The notes under the pieces are model-generated. The model was given only the letters and a program-made list of their open reading frames with translations. It made no database searches and had not been told where the DNA came from. The translations under genes and the position numbers were made by a program. A stretch of DNA of 38,079 bases from Thermoplasmata archaeon (GTDB lineage Archaea > Thermoplasmatota > Thermoplasmata > Thermoplasmatales > GCA-001856825), in the NCBI GenBank assembly GCA_021787125.1, contig JAJYMI010000073.1:1-38079 (forward strand). The letters are read 5' to 3'. The stretch's first letter is position 1, and each line of letters begins with the position of its first letter. Below are positions 9,863-17,782 of the stretch, one piece after another.

Positions 9863-10594
9863 TTAGACGTCCAAGAGCATGATTTGCCCAAGAGTGGTCA
9901 GCCTTGCCTTCACCCTGCCTCTTTCTTCCTTGGAAACCTCTACCAATCCAAGTTCAGTTAAGCCCCTGCTATCCTCAGCCCCGTTAATGTGTCTGCTAAT
10001 CAGAGACTTTTCCAGTCCGGTGCTTTCTGTTAGCGATTCCAGGCTTTTTACTGTACCACCTGCTCTACCGATGGCCTTGAGGATTAACATTTTTGTATCA
10101 GAAAGCACATGGTTGTAGCCGAGTTTCAGAATAGGCATGACATGGCTTCCAGATTGATCTATGTAAAATGCTCTTATACCGAAAAAGAAAGCAGAAGACA
10201 GTGAAGTGCAGGCAAGTATCTTGCCACCAGAAGTGAGATTCATTACTGTTTCCGTAAAGTTCTTGGAATTCTTGTCGTAAATGGCCTTAACAGCGCTGAG
10301 TACACCGTCTATCCCATTAGAGAGTACAGGGACTACTTCTACCTCAAGGTCGATGGCTTCATTCAGCTGCCTGGCAAAAACAGAAAGTGTCTGAGAGACC
10401 ACGTCATACTTTCCCTTTGGTTCCGTCTCGAATAGTATTATAAGTTTGTTAACGGGGAACGCTTTTAGGCCGGCCTTTATGCCTTCTAGTGATTGGTCCC
10501 CACTGAATATCGCTATCTGCAGAACCCTCTCCTTAAGATTGGCCTCTTCCCCTACCAGATCTGCCATTGAACATGAATTCGTAATTGAATACAT
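9863..10594 (-). CDS. CARF-like sensor domain plus winged HTH regulator (Csa3 / DUF6293-like)
   Basis: TVMNLTSGGKILACTSLSSAFFFGIRAFYID resembles the CARF ligand loop; C-terminal wHTH SDTKMLILKAIGRAGGTVKSLESLTESTGLEKSLISRHINGAEDSRGLTELGLVEV. Track start is 10636; in-frame ATG 10594 or 10567/10565 region more likely. Confidence 0.7.
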   Translation of the reverse strand: MYSITNSCSMADLVGEEANLKERVLQIAIFSGDQSLEGIKAGLKAFPVNKLIILFETEPKGKYDVVSQTLSVFARQLNEAIDLEVEVVPVLSNGIDGVLSAVKAIYDKNSKNFTETVMNLTSGGKILACTSLSSAFFFGIRAFYIDQSGSHVMPILKLGYNHVLSDTKMLILKAIGRAGGTVKSLESLTESTGLEKSLISRHINGAEDSRGLTELGLVEVSKEERGRVKARLTTLGQIMLLDV

Positions 10595-10615
10595 AAATAT
10601 AGTTATACTGAGGGG

Positions 10616-10642
10616 TTTGTATTTCTTCCCGTTCAACGGTTG
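10616..10642 (-). promoter_or_regulatory. CAACCGTTG box, 12 nt before weak TATA-like TACAAA upstream of CARF-like gene
   Basis: Minus strand CAACCGTTG 10642-10634, AACGGGAAGAAA, TACAAA 10621-10616; ATG 10594 is 27 nt on. Confidence 0.4.
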
Positions 10643-10760
10643 TATGTCATGGGGACAGAAAGATTACTCCCTAGAACTACGCTAATTTCGTCGCTTCCGA
10701 TGATGGCAGTCGTTCACCTTTTCCCCTTCAACCTGTGGAGGAGAACAGAGAGGCGTCCCT

Positions 10761-10787
10761 CAACAGTTGAGCGCACAGCTCTAAATA
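10761..10787 (+). promoter_or_regulatory. CAACAGTTG box, 12-nt spacer, TATA-like TAAATA upstream of C2H2-membrane gene
   Basis: CAACAGTTG 10761-10769, agcgcacagctc, TAAATA 10782-10787. Confidence 0.6.
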
Positions 10788-10814
10788 ATCAACGAAAATA
10801 AAACGACGATAAAA

Positions 10815-11447
10815 ATGGCAGAAATGAAATGCGAAGCATGTGGAATGAGTTTCAACTCGAGGGAGAAGTTGATGGATCATGCGATGCACATGCACGGAAT
10901 GGGCAATCAACCGGAGATGGAAAGCAAAGGGGGAAAAAGTCTAAAACGCATACCCATTGGAGGCGCAGTGTTCGGCGGAGTTATCGGCGGTATAGTGATG
11001 GCAATAATCCTCGCCGCCGGCGGGATGATGCTTGGTACGGGCGCAGTCGGGATGTTCATGGTGATAGGCATGAGTCTTGGAGCAGGAATGATGGCCGCTG
11101 CATCAGTGGGGTTAGTGCTTCACTTTGTCGTTGCAATTGTTGCAGGCCTGATATTTGGAATCGCAATCTATGCCATAAAACCATTCAGGAATATATCCTC
11201 AACGAGAGGTCTCGGGCTAGGAGCTCTCTACGGCATTATCGTATATCTGGTATTCTTCCTTCCGATGGCAATAAAAGTACTCTCACCGACAATGATGCAT
11301 CTGATGGGACCGAAAGCATCGATGATGATGGGTACCGTCCTGGCAATAGCGTTCATCGGACATCTCTTGTACGGACTGATCTTGGGTTTCACAACTTTCT
11401 TCTTCGCTAGACCTAAGACAGGAACGTCGAGGGGAGTTACTGCATAG
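10815..11447 (+). CDS. C2H2 zinc finger fused to multi-pass membrane domain
   Basis: MAEMKCEACGMSFNSREKLMDHAMHMHG (C-x2-C-x12-H-x4-H) followed by several hydrophobic Gly/Met/Ala-rich helices. Confidence 0.8.
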   Translation: MAEMKCEACGMSFNSREKLMDHAMHMHGMGNQPEMESKGGKSLKRIPIGGAVFGGVIGGIVMAIILAAGGMMLGTGAVGMFMVIGMSLGAGMMAAASVGLVLHFVVAIVAGLIFGIAIYAIKPFRNISSTRGLGLGALYGIIVYLVFFLPMAIKVLSPTMMHLMGPKASMMMGTVLAIAFIGHLLYGLILGFTTFFFARPKTGTSRGVTA

Positions 11448-11452
11448 AGTGG

Positions 11453-11971
11453 ATGGTGTGTCTGAAGATGATTGAATTTACAGACGATTTCCGGGAAAGG
11501 ATGAGACACAAACTCTCCAGCTATTCCCACGCAGATTCGCTTGGTAGTGTTCGAGGGACGGTGACAGTCAGCACTGTCAAACGATCAGACCTCGATTCTG
11601 AAACCTTTATTCAAGGGAGCGCAGGTAGACTTCTTTCTGGTGAGGGGAACATCAGTCCCCTTGCCTATTTTCTTTCAGGTATGACCATCTGTCAAAGTAT
11701 TCACTTTGCGGAATGGGCGTCGACTTCTGACATCAAGGTTGAATCGCTTGTCATTGAGGCAAAAGGAGAATTCAGTGTGAGCAGACCTAGGAGCTTCATA
11801 AAGATTGACTACTTGATAAAGATTGAAAGTGAAGAAAGCCAAGAAAGGATTATGGGTCTCATAAGCAGGGCCACCTCCGACTGTTTCGTAACAAATACAC
11901 TGAAGAAAGCCTGTGAGGTGACTGGATTGATTTCAATCAATGGTAAACAACCGTTAGAAATAACCAATTGA
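11453..11971 (+). CDS. OsmC-family protein
   Basis: EGNISPLAYFLSGMTICQSIHFAEWAS...CFVTNTLKKACEVTG matches OsmC layout. Confidence 0.75.
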   Translation: MVCLKMIEFTDDFRERMRHKLSSYSHADSLGSVRGTVTVSTVKRSDLDSETFIQGSAGRLLSGEGNISPLAYFLSGMTICQSIHFAEWASTSDIKVESLVIEAKGEFSVSRPRSFIKIDYLIKIESEESQERIMGLISRATSDCFVTNTLKKACEVTGLISINGKQPLEITN

Positions 11972-12268
11972 TGGTTATTTTCCATTCGAGTCTGTTCAGT
12001 TCATGGATGAACGTGCGTCGAACTCAAGCTCACCAGTGACTAGGGGGACATAAGTATACTGGAAGGAATAACCGAGTTGAGATCTTGAAGGTACCAAAGG
12101 GACTGCAAGATGTGCTGTTTGAATTTGACTGACCAGAAAGAGAGTTCATATAAACATTCTAAGTCTAATCACTGATATTAGGGTACAAACAAAACTGATG
12201 AAGAATCCTTCTAGAATACGCTACACTGATCTCATTTCAAAACTCATTCTGACCTAAGTACCTCACCA

Positions 12269-12295
12269 CAACAGTTGAGAGACATCTGTTAATAA
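12269..12295 (+). promoter_or_regulatory. CAACAGTTG box, 12-nt spacer, TATA-like TAATAA upstream of HPP gene
   Basis: CAACAGTTG 12269-12277, agagacatctgt, TAATAA 12290-12295; ATG 26 nt from TATA start. Confidence 0.6.
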
Positions 12296-12315
12296 CATCT
12301 TTCAAATCTTTCATT

Positions 12316-12774
12316 ATGAAAACAGACTTGCCAGAACTGGAATCATCTAAATCAAAAGTTGTAAAATACTTCATCTTTCTAGCGATTACTTCGATCGTGC
12401 TAATACTGATTTCATTCAGAAGTGATTTCCTTCTTGCCCCACCGTACGCAGTTTCTGCGTATCTAATAGTGTTTAGTCAAAAATCACACCGCTACAACGG
12501 AAAGAGCGTGGTTGCTGCATATCTGTTAGTAATAGCGGGCTCCGATCTCGCTCACATCATCGCAGGTGCTAACGTAGCCGGGATGCTGCTCAACGTAATC
12601 ATAGTATCAGCATTTATTACATTCACGAATCTTAGTCATCCTCCTGCCATCGCTTTGTCGATTTTTTCCTACATAACCAATAGCCCACTGGACTTTACAA
12701 TCTCCTCTCTCCTAGCGCTCATGGCCTTGGTAATATCAACCATTCTCTTAGGAAGATACTCCGTTACCAAATGA
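12316..12774 (+). CDS. HPP-family integral membrane protein
   Basis: FLLAPPYAVSAYLIVFSQ... and SHPPAIALSIFSYITNSPLDF; four hydrophobic segments. Confidence 0.75.
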   Translation: MKTDLPELESSKSKVVKYFIFLAITSIVLILISFRSDFLLAPPYAVSAYLIVFSQKSHRYNGKSVVAAYLLVIAGSDLAHIIAGANVAGMLLNVIIVSAFITFTNLSHPPAIALSIFSYITNSPLDFTISSLLALMALVISTILLGRYSVTK

Positions 12775-12858
12775 CGTAATTTCAATGTGTCAAATTGAGA
12801 TAACACTGAGAGTGGTCAATGGGAATAGATGACCAGCTCCACAAGTTGGAGCTCCTGT

Positions 12859-12885
12859 CAACGGTTGTGCGTCAAGTGTTAAATA
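12859..12885 (+). promoter_or_regulatory. CAACGGTTG box, 12-nt spacer, TATA-like TAAATA upstream of C2H2 microprotein
   Basis: CAACGGTTG 12859-12867, tgcgtcaagtgt, TAAATA 12880-12885. Confidence 0.6.
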
Positions 12886-12916
12886 TCGTATTCTCTTAGT
12901 AAAATCAGGTGAAAAA

Positions 12917-13009
12917 ATGCCAGAAGAATTCAGATGTAATGCATGCAACATGAACTTCAAGACAAAAGCAGAACTCGAAGAGCACGGAAAGAAATACCAC
13001 ATGCACTGA
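12917..13009 (+). CDS. 30-aa C2H2 zinc-finger microprotein
   Basis: Not in track. MPEEFRCNACNMNFKTKAELEEHGKKYHMH* (C-x2-C-x12-H-x4-H); AGGTGA Shine-Dalgarno at 12907; TATA TAAATA at 12880. Confidence 0.8.
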   Translation: MPEEFRCNACNMNFKTKAELEEHGKKYHMH

Positions 13010-13397
13010 TCTTTCATTCTTGTGTATTTAGTTTACTTCTTTTTCTTCTCCTTTTTCGTTAATGAACATTTCCCTTCCTGAATTGAGTAGAGCCACTGCC
13101 ATGCCTTTTCAGATATTGGCCATCTCTCAATATCTATCTTTTTGGGGGATTGTCTCATTCAAGCACCTCCAACAACTCTTCCAGACTTTCTGGTACTTCC
13201 CATAAGGGAAATATTTCCTCCCATGCCTGAATGGGCAATTTTATGGCTTCCTGTGGGATCAGTCTGGCCTGGACTATCCTTCTTCTCCCAGCTTTCTTGT
13301 GGGGTTCGGACCATTATTCCGTTTTGAAAGCAGAGCTTCCGCGGAACGTCCGAATTTTTACGGTTTATCTTTGAAGAATTGATCGTCTTGATGCAAG

Positions 13398-13633
13398 AAG
13401 ATTCTCGATAATTGACAATCTAAACTAAATCCACATTAGTGCTAATTCTTTAGTCAACTATTGACCAAAGGTCTAAGAGGGGCCAAAGCACTTCCGGCAG
13501 CTTTGGGACTTATAAGTGGCAGAAAGCTATTTGCTTTGCGATTTATCGCTTATCATCGAAATAGACAATCCCATCCAGATTGAAATGATCTCGTATTTGT
13601 CCCAGACGAGGCAAGTCAATTATCGTCAATCTT
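13398..13633. mobile_element. Candidate MITE-like element bounded by imperfect 19-bp terminal inverted repeats
   Basis: AAGATTCTCGATAATTGAC (13398-13416) and GTCAATTATCGTCAATCTT (13615-13633) are inverted repeats, 17/19 matched; no coding capacity. Confidence 0.4.
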
Positions 13634-13728
13634 GGGATACTTGAGACCAAAATGGTAATTGCTTGGGAATGTTAAGAATGTGAAATACGGTTAAATACTT
13701 ATTTTGCATATAGTACTTAAGTGATATT

Positions 13729-13953
13729 ATGACGAACATGACTCTTGCTGTCCCAAACGATCTCATGGAGGTAATGAAGAGGCACAAAGAAATCAAGTGG
13801 AGTGAGGTCGCGAGGCAGGCACTGAATGAAAAAGCTAACGAGCTCAGACTTATGGACGAAATCCTTTCTAAGAGCGTGCTCACGGAAGATGACGCTGTGA
13901 GAATTGGAAAGATGGTCAATGAGAACATTGCAAAAAGGCATAGATTAAAATGA
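13729..13953 (+). CDS. VapB-like antitoxin
   Basis: MTLAVPNDLMEVMKRHKEIKWSEVARQALNEKANELRLMDEIL RHH-type; stop overlaps a PIN-domain start (ATGA). Confidence 0.75.
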   Translation: MTNMTLAVPNDLMEVMKRHKEIKWSEVARQALNEKANELRLMDEILSKSVLTEDDAVRIGKMVNENIAKRHRLK

Positions 13954-14359
13954 AACTTGTCGTAGATGCAAACATTCTGATTGCATCTTTGATTAGAAGT
14001 GGAATTTCTCGCTCATTATTATATCGCGAGAAATTTAATTTGGTGAGCCCAGATTTTTTTTGAATCTAGAGTTGAACAAACACCGGAATCTTATATCGCA
14101 GAAATCCGAGTTATCAGAAAATGAGGTTTCCATAGTAATGGCTATATTACTCAAAAGAGTTGAAATAATATCTCTGTCGGAGTATCAGGAAAAACTAGAA
14201 GATGCAGTGATGTTGATGAAGGAAAATATCAAGGATGCACCTTACGTCGCCTGTTTCCTCGCTCTGAAGTGCGATGGTATATGGACAAATGACTTAGACT
14301 TCAAAGGAAGATCAGGAATCAAGGTTTTTCAGACTAGAGATTTAGTCGAAAAGATCTGA
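13950..14359 (+). pseudogene. VapC-like PIN-domain toxin, frameshifted at a T8 run
   Basis: MKLVVDANILIASLIRSGISRSLLYREKFNLVSPDFF* then, in another frame, LNLELNKHRN...DAPYVACFLALKCDGIWTNDLDFKG; one extra T at 14054-14061 joins both. Confidence 0.75.
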
Positions 14360-14374
14360 AAAGGCTGCTCGTTT

Positions 14375-14887
14375 CTATTCTGGAAAGAAATTTGGACTAT
14401 CCCGCATGATCTCGCTTACTACCTGTTCTGGTAATTTTGAAGTTGTATCCAAATAATTTCTTGGTTTAGGATCAAGAGCGCTGAATTCGTCGAGTAAAAC
14501 TAGGCATCGGTCTCCCATAGATTCAGTCCTTTCGCCGTCTCTCTGTAATAAAGAACTCTTGTCAGCAAGAAGTATCACGTACTTTGTGATGACGTCTCTC
14601 TTTCCGATTGCATCTTTCAGGTACTTCATTTTGCTAGGGAAAACTACAGCATCAATCACGACATCAAGACCGAAATCTACGAAATTTTTTGTGAGTTCGA
14701 CGATATTCTTCCACGTCAGATTGTCCTGCCCTTCATCTTTCCAAGGAGCTAAATGTCCTCCAACTATTATATGATGTACTTGGTCTCCGGAAATCAACGC
14801 ACTTCTAGGAAGAGAATTTGCTATCAATTTTGAAACTGTTGACTTTCCGACCGCCGGCGGACCAGAGATGACATAAATCGAATTCAT
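14375..14887 (-). CDS. P-loop kinase / AAA family ATPase (zeta-like)
   Basis: MNSIYVISGPPAVGKSTVSKLIA Walker A; ALISGDQVHH. Confidence 0.7.
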   Translation of the reverse strand: MNSIYVISGPPAVGKSTVSKLIANSLPRSALISGDQVHHIIVGGHLAPWKDEGQDNLTWKNIVELTKNFVDFGLDVVIDAVVFPSKMKYLKDAIGKRDVITKYVILLADKSSLLQRDGERTESMGDRCLVLLDEFSALDPKPRNYLDTTSKLPEQVVSEIMRDSPNFFPE

Positions 14888-14957
14888 GTTCTGAGTGACT
14901 GTTTGTTTTTAATAACCTTCTTGGGCGGGAAGGTCTGTACTCTTGAATTTAACAGAA

Positions 14958-15096
14958 TGGGCGAACTGGGATTTGAACCCAGATCTGCGGGTTTCTCTTA
15001 GGGTCATCGCTCCAGTTAATCATCAAGATCAGATGACCCACATTTAATCAAACCCTAACTGGAGCCCGCTAGGATGCCTGACTACCCCATTCGCCC
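14958..15096 (-). tRNA. tRNA-Trp (CCA) with 66-nt intron (14993-15058) between positions 37 and 38
   Basis: Acceptor GGGCGAA/TTCGCCC, anticodon stem GCGGG/CCCGC, loop CTCCAG^A, T arm CTGGG-TTCAAAT-CCCAG; TTAGGGT pairs with ACCCTAA at the intron ends. Confidence 0.9.
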
Positions 15097-15099
15097 AGT

Positions 15100-15168
15100 T
15101 TAACTCCTCGATGCTCTTCTTATCCTCTTCAGTCTCCGCATTCTTTTCTTCCGCCACTTCCATCGCAT
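15100..15168 (-). CDS. rpl41e: Ribosomal protein eL41
   Basis: Not in track. MRWKWRKKRMRRLKRIRRASRS*, the characteristic Arg/Lys-rich eL41 sequence. Confidence 0.85.
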   Translation of the reverse strand: MRWKWRKKRMRRLKRIRRASRS

Positions 15169-15314
15169 ATTGTGTCTTTTCTTCCAATCCCTAGAACTCC
15201 TTCTCATCAGAGCACCATTTCTACCCCTTATTACGAAAACAATTTAAGGGTTTGTATGACTGGCCCAAGCTGAAACATGGCTTTGTTGAATAAAAAGAGA
15301 CCAAAAATGTGAAA

Positions 15315-15554
15315 CTATTTCATTTCGAGGACGACGACGTCCTTTACGGACCTCATGGTCTTGAAGGGAATCACAAGTCTTCCCTGAGCATCCTTCTCTT
15401 GAGAGTCCGTCGCAATATCCTCTGCTGGATTCACAAGAACGTGATTTATCTGTCCCGTGTCGGTGTCGACCATGAAATTTGATATTGTACCCAGTATGAG
15501 TCCCTCACTCGTCATTACCGTTTTGCCTTTCAGTTCTGTTACGAATTTTCTCAT
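15315..15554 (-). CDS. PRC-barrel domain protein
   Basis: MRKFVTELKGKTVMTSEGLILGTISNFMVDTDTGQINHVLV; start chosen at ATG 15554 because GGTGA lies just upstream (track start GTG 15563). Confidence 0.8.
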   Translation of the reverse strand: MRKFVTELKGKTVMTSEGLILGTISNFMVDTDTGQINHVLVNPAEDIATDSQEKDAQGRLVIPFKTMRSVKDVVVLEMK

Positions 15555-15559
15555 TTTGT

Positions 15560-17782
15560 TCACCTGTAATATATCAGATCTTCTCTACGAGCAGGCTTGG
15601 ACTCCCTGCTCATGTTTTTAGATACTTCTTCGTAATATTTTATTGTTTCCTCGTCCAGACTGGGTTTCACTTTCCTCATGGCCTTCTCAAAATCGTCCAT
15701 CGAAACCGTCTTTGTATTGATGTTTTGACGTATTGCTTCAAGGCCCGCTTCCCTTACCAGGTTCTCTATATCCGCTCCTGTATAGTTCTCAGTTTTCTCT
15801 GCGAGCGTTTCTAGGTCCACATCCGAAGATATTGGCATCTTCTTGGTATGCACCTTGAGGATCTTTAGTCGTGCGTTCTTTGTCGGTGGTCCAATGAAAA
15901 TTATCCTGTCGAACCTTCCGGCCCTGAGCAGTGCAGGATCTATGATGTCCAATCTGTTAGTGGCGGCGAGAATCACTACTCCCTTCATTGCTTCCATTCC
16001 GTCCATGCTTGTGAGGAGCTGGTTAACTATCCTGTCGGTGACACCAGATGACGCGAACATACCACGTCTTGGGGCTATTGCATCAAGTTCGTCCAGGAAA
16101 ACTATCGTGGGTGCGCTCTGTTTTGCTTTCTTGAAAATTTCTCTTACCGCTTTCTCGGACTCTCCGACCCACTTACTCATCACTTCTGGTCCCTTAATGG
16201 ATATGAAGTTCGATTGGCTCTCGGTAGCCACTGCCTTCGCCAGCAGGGTTTTCCCAGTTCCCGGAGGTCCAAAGAAGAGAATGCCTCTAGACGGCTTCAA
16301 TCCCATTCTATCGAACACTTCAGGGTTCTTGACCGGCATTTCGATAGTTTCGATCAGTTCCTTCTTCACATCTTCCAGATTTCCAACTTCCTCCCACCTG
16401 ACGTTCGGTATCTCAATGGTGACTTCCCTCAATGAAGATGGTTCGATCTCCTTTAGGGCTGTGAAGAAGTCGTCGTTCAGGACGTGCATCTTTTCAAGTA
16501 TCTCAGTGGGGATCGGGTTGTCAAGGTCAATCTCCGGAAGATATCTTCTGAGTGCCTTCATGGCTGCTTCCCTGGAGAGTGCAGCCAGATCAGCTCCCAC
16601 AAATCCGTGGGTGAGGGAAGACAGCTCCTCGAGGAGTTTCTCTCTCTCCTCCGGTTTGCCTTCAAATGGCATTCCTCTTGAGTGAATCTGCAGAATCTCT
16701 TTTCTGCCATTCTTGTCAGGAACTCCGATCTCTATTTCTCTGTCGAATCTGCCCGGTCTTCTCAGTGCCGGATCCACTGCCTCAAGTCTGTTAGTGGCTG
16801 CAATCACAATGACCTGTCCTCTGCTCTTGAGACCGTCCATGAGAGTGAGCAACTGAGCGACCACTCTTCTCTCGAGTTCGCCTTGCGTTTCCTCTCTCTT
16901 CGGAGCGATTGAATCGATTTCATCAATGAATATTATAGAAGGAGACTCTTTGGCTGCCTTGTCAAAAGTTTCCCTCAGTGCCTTTTCGCTCTCACCATAG
17001 AACTTGTTTATGATTTCTGGCCCATTGATTGAATAGAATCTGGCGCCAGACTCGTTCGCGACTGCTTTTGCTATTAGTGTCTTGCCAGTTCCAGGAGGAC
17101 CGAAGAGTATGACCCCTTTTGGAGGATCGATGCCCAGTCTCTCAAAGAGTTCGGGGTGCTTCAAAGGGAGTTCGATCATTTCTCTAACCTTTCTGAGTTC
17201 TTCACCGAGGCCTCCGATATCTTCGTATGTAATCTTCTCTCCTTCCTCTTCCGCATTGATGGCTTCCTCACGCATCTCTATCATCGTTTCCTCGGTGACC
17301 ATGAAGATGCCTCTTCCGCTTCCGACCTTGGCTACCTTGAAGGATACGCCACCCTTGCTGGTCAGAGCAAGCCCTTGAACGGATATGATATCGCCCTCAA
17401 CTATTGGTCTCCTGAGCAGCGATCTTCTGACGTAATCTTCAATTCCGGGAGCAAATCTTATGCGCTGGTTCTCAGCAATAATTGGTGCTAGTACCAGAGT
17501 CTCCGCAGGTCTTACGTCTGCCCTGGATACCTTGATCTTGTCTCCGACCCTGACACCGGAATTTTGTCTAACCAGTGGATCGATTCTGATAATCCCCCTG
17601 TTCTCCTCTTCCTCACTTAACCGAAACACCCTAGCGGCCGTGACCTTCTTTCCTTCAATCTTGATGATTTCACCGATAGACACCCCTAGAGCTTCTCTAG
17701 TAGCTTGATCTATCCTAGCTCTGATAAGTCCAACGTCCTCCTGGAGGGCTTCCCAGACAACTAAATTTATGTACTCAACCAT
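15560..17782 (-). CDS. vat: VAT / CDC48-family AAA+ ATPase
   Basis: N-domain plus two AAA modules with GPPGTGKT Walker A and [13 protein letters not shown] / [13 protein letters not shown] Walker B. Confidence 0.97.
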   Translation of the reverse strand: MVEYINLVVWEALQEDVGLIRARIDQATREALGVSIGEIIKIEGKKVTAARVFRLSEEEENRGIIRIDPLVRQNSGVRVGDKIKVSRADVRPAETLVLAPIIAENQRIRFAPGIEDYVRRSLLRRPIVEGDIISVQGLALTSKGGVSFKVAKVGSGRGIFMVTEETMIEMREEAINAEEEGEKITYEDIGGLGEELRKVREMIELPLKHPELFERLGIDPPKGVILFGPPGTGKTLIAKAVANESGARFYSINGPEIINKFYGESEKALRETFDKAAKESPSIIFIDEIDSIAPKREETQGELERRVVAQLLTLMDGLKSRGQVIVIAATNRLEAVDPALRRPGRFDREIEIGVPDKNGRKEILQIHSRGMPFEGKPEEREKLLEELSSLTHGFVGADLAALSREAAMKALRRYLPEIDLDNPIPTEILEKMHVLNDDFFTALKEIEPSSLREVTIEIPNVRWEEVGNLEDVKKELIETIEMPVKNPEVFDRMGLKPSRGILFFGPPGTGKTLLAKAVATESQSNFISIKGPEVMSKWVGESEKAVREIFKKAKQSAPTIVFLDELDAIAPRRGMFASSGVTDRIVNQLLTSMDGMEAMKGVVILAATNRLDIIDPALLRAGRFDRIIFIGPPTKNARLKILKVHTKKMPISSDVDLETLAEKTENYTGADIENLVREAGLEAIRQNINTKTVSMDDFEKAMRKVKPSLDEETIKYYEEVSKNMSRESKPARREDLIYYR

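Noticed and set aside
13142-13327. 61-aa plus-strand ORF
   Set aside because: The minus strand of the same region gives more protein-like sequence; plus ORF probably spurious
15843-17708. Long plus-strand ORFs (280, 111, 98 aa etc.)
   Set aside because: Antisense shadows of the VAT coding sequence with low-complexity Ser/Leu composition
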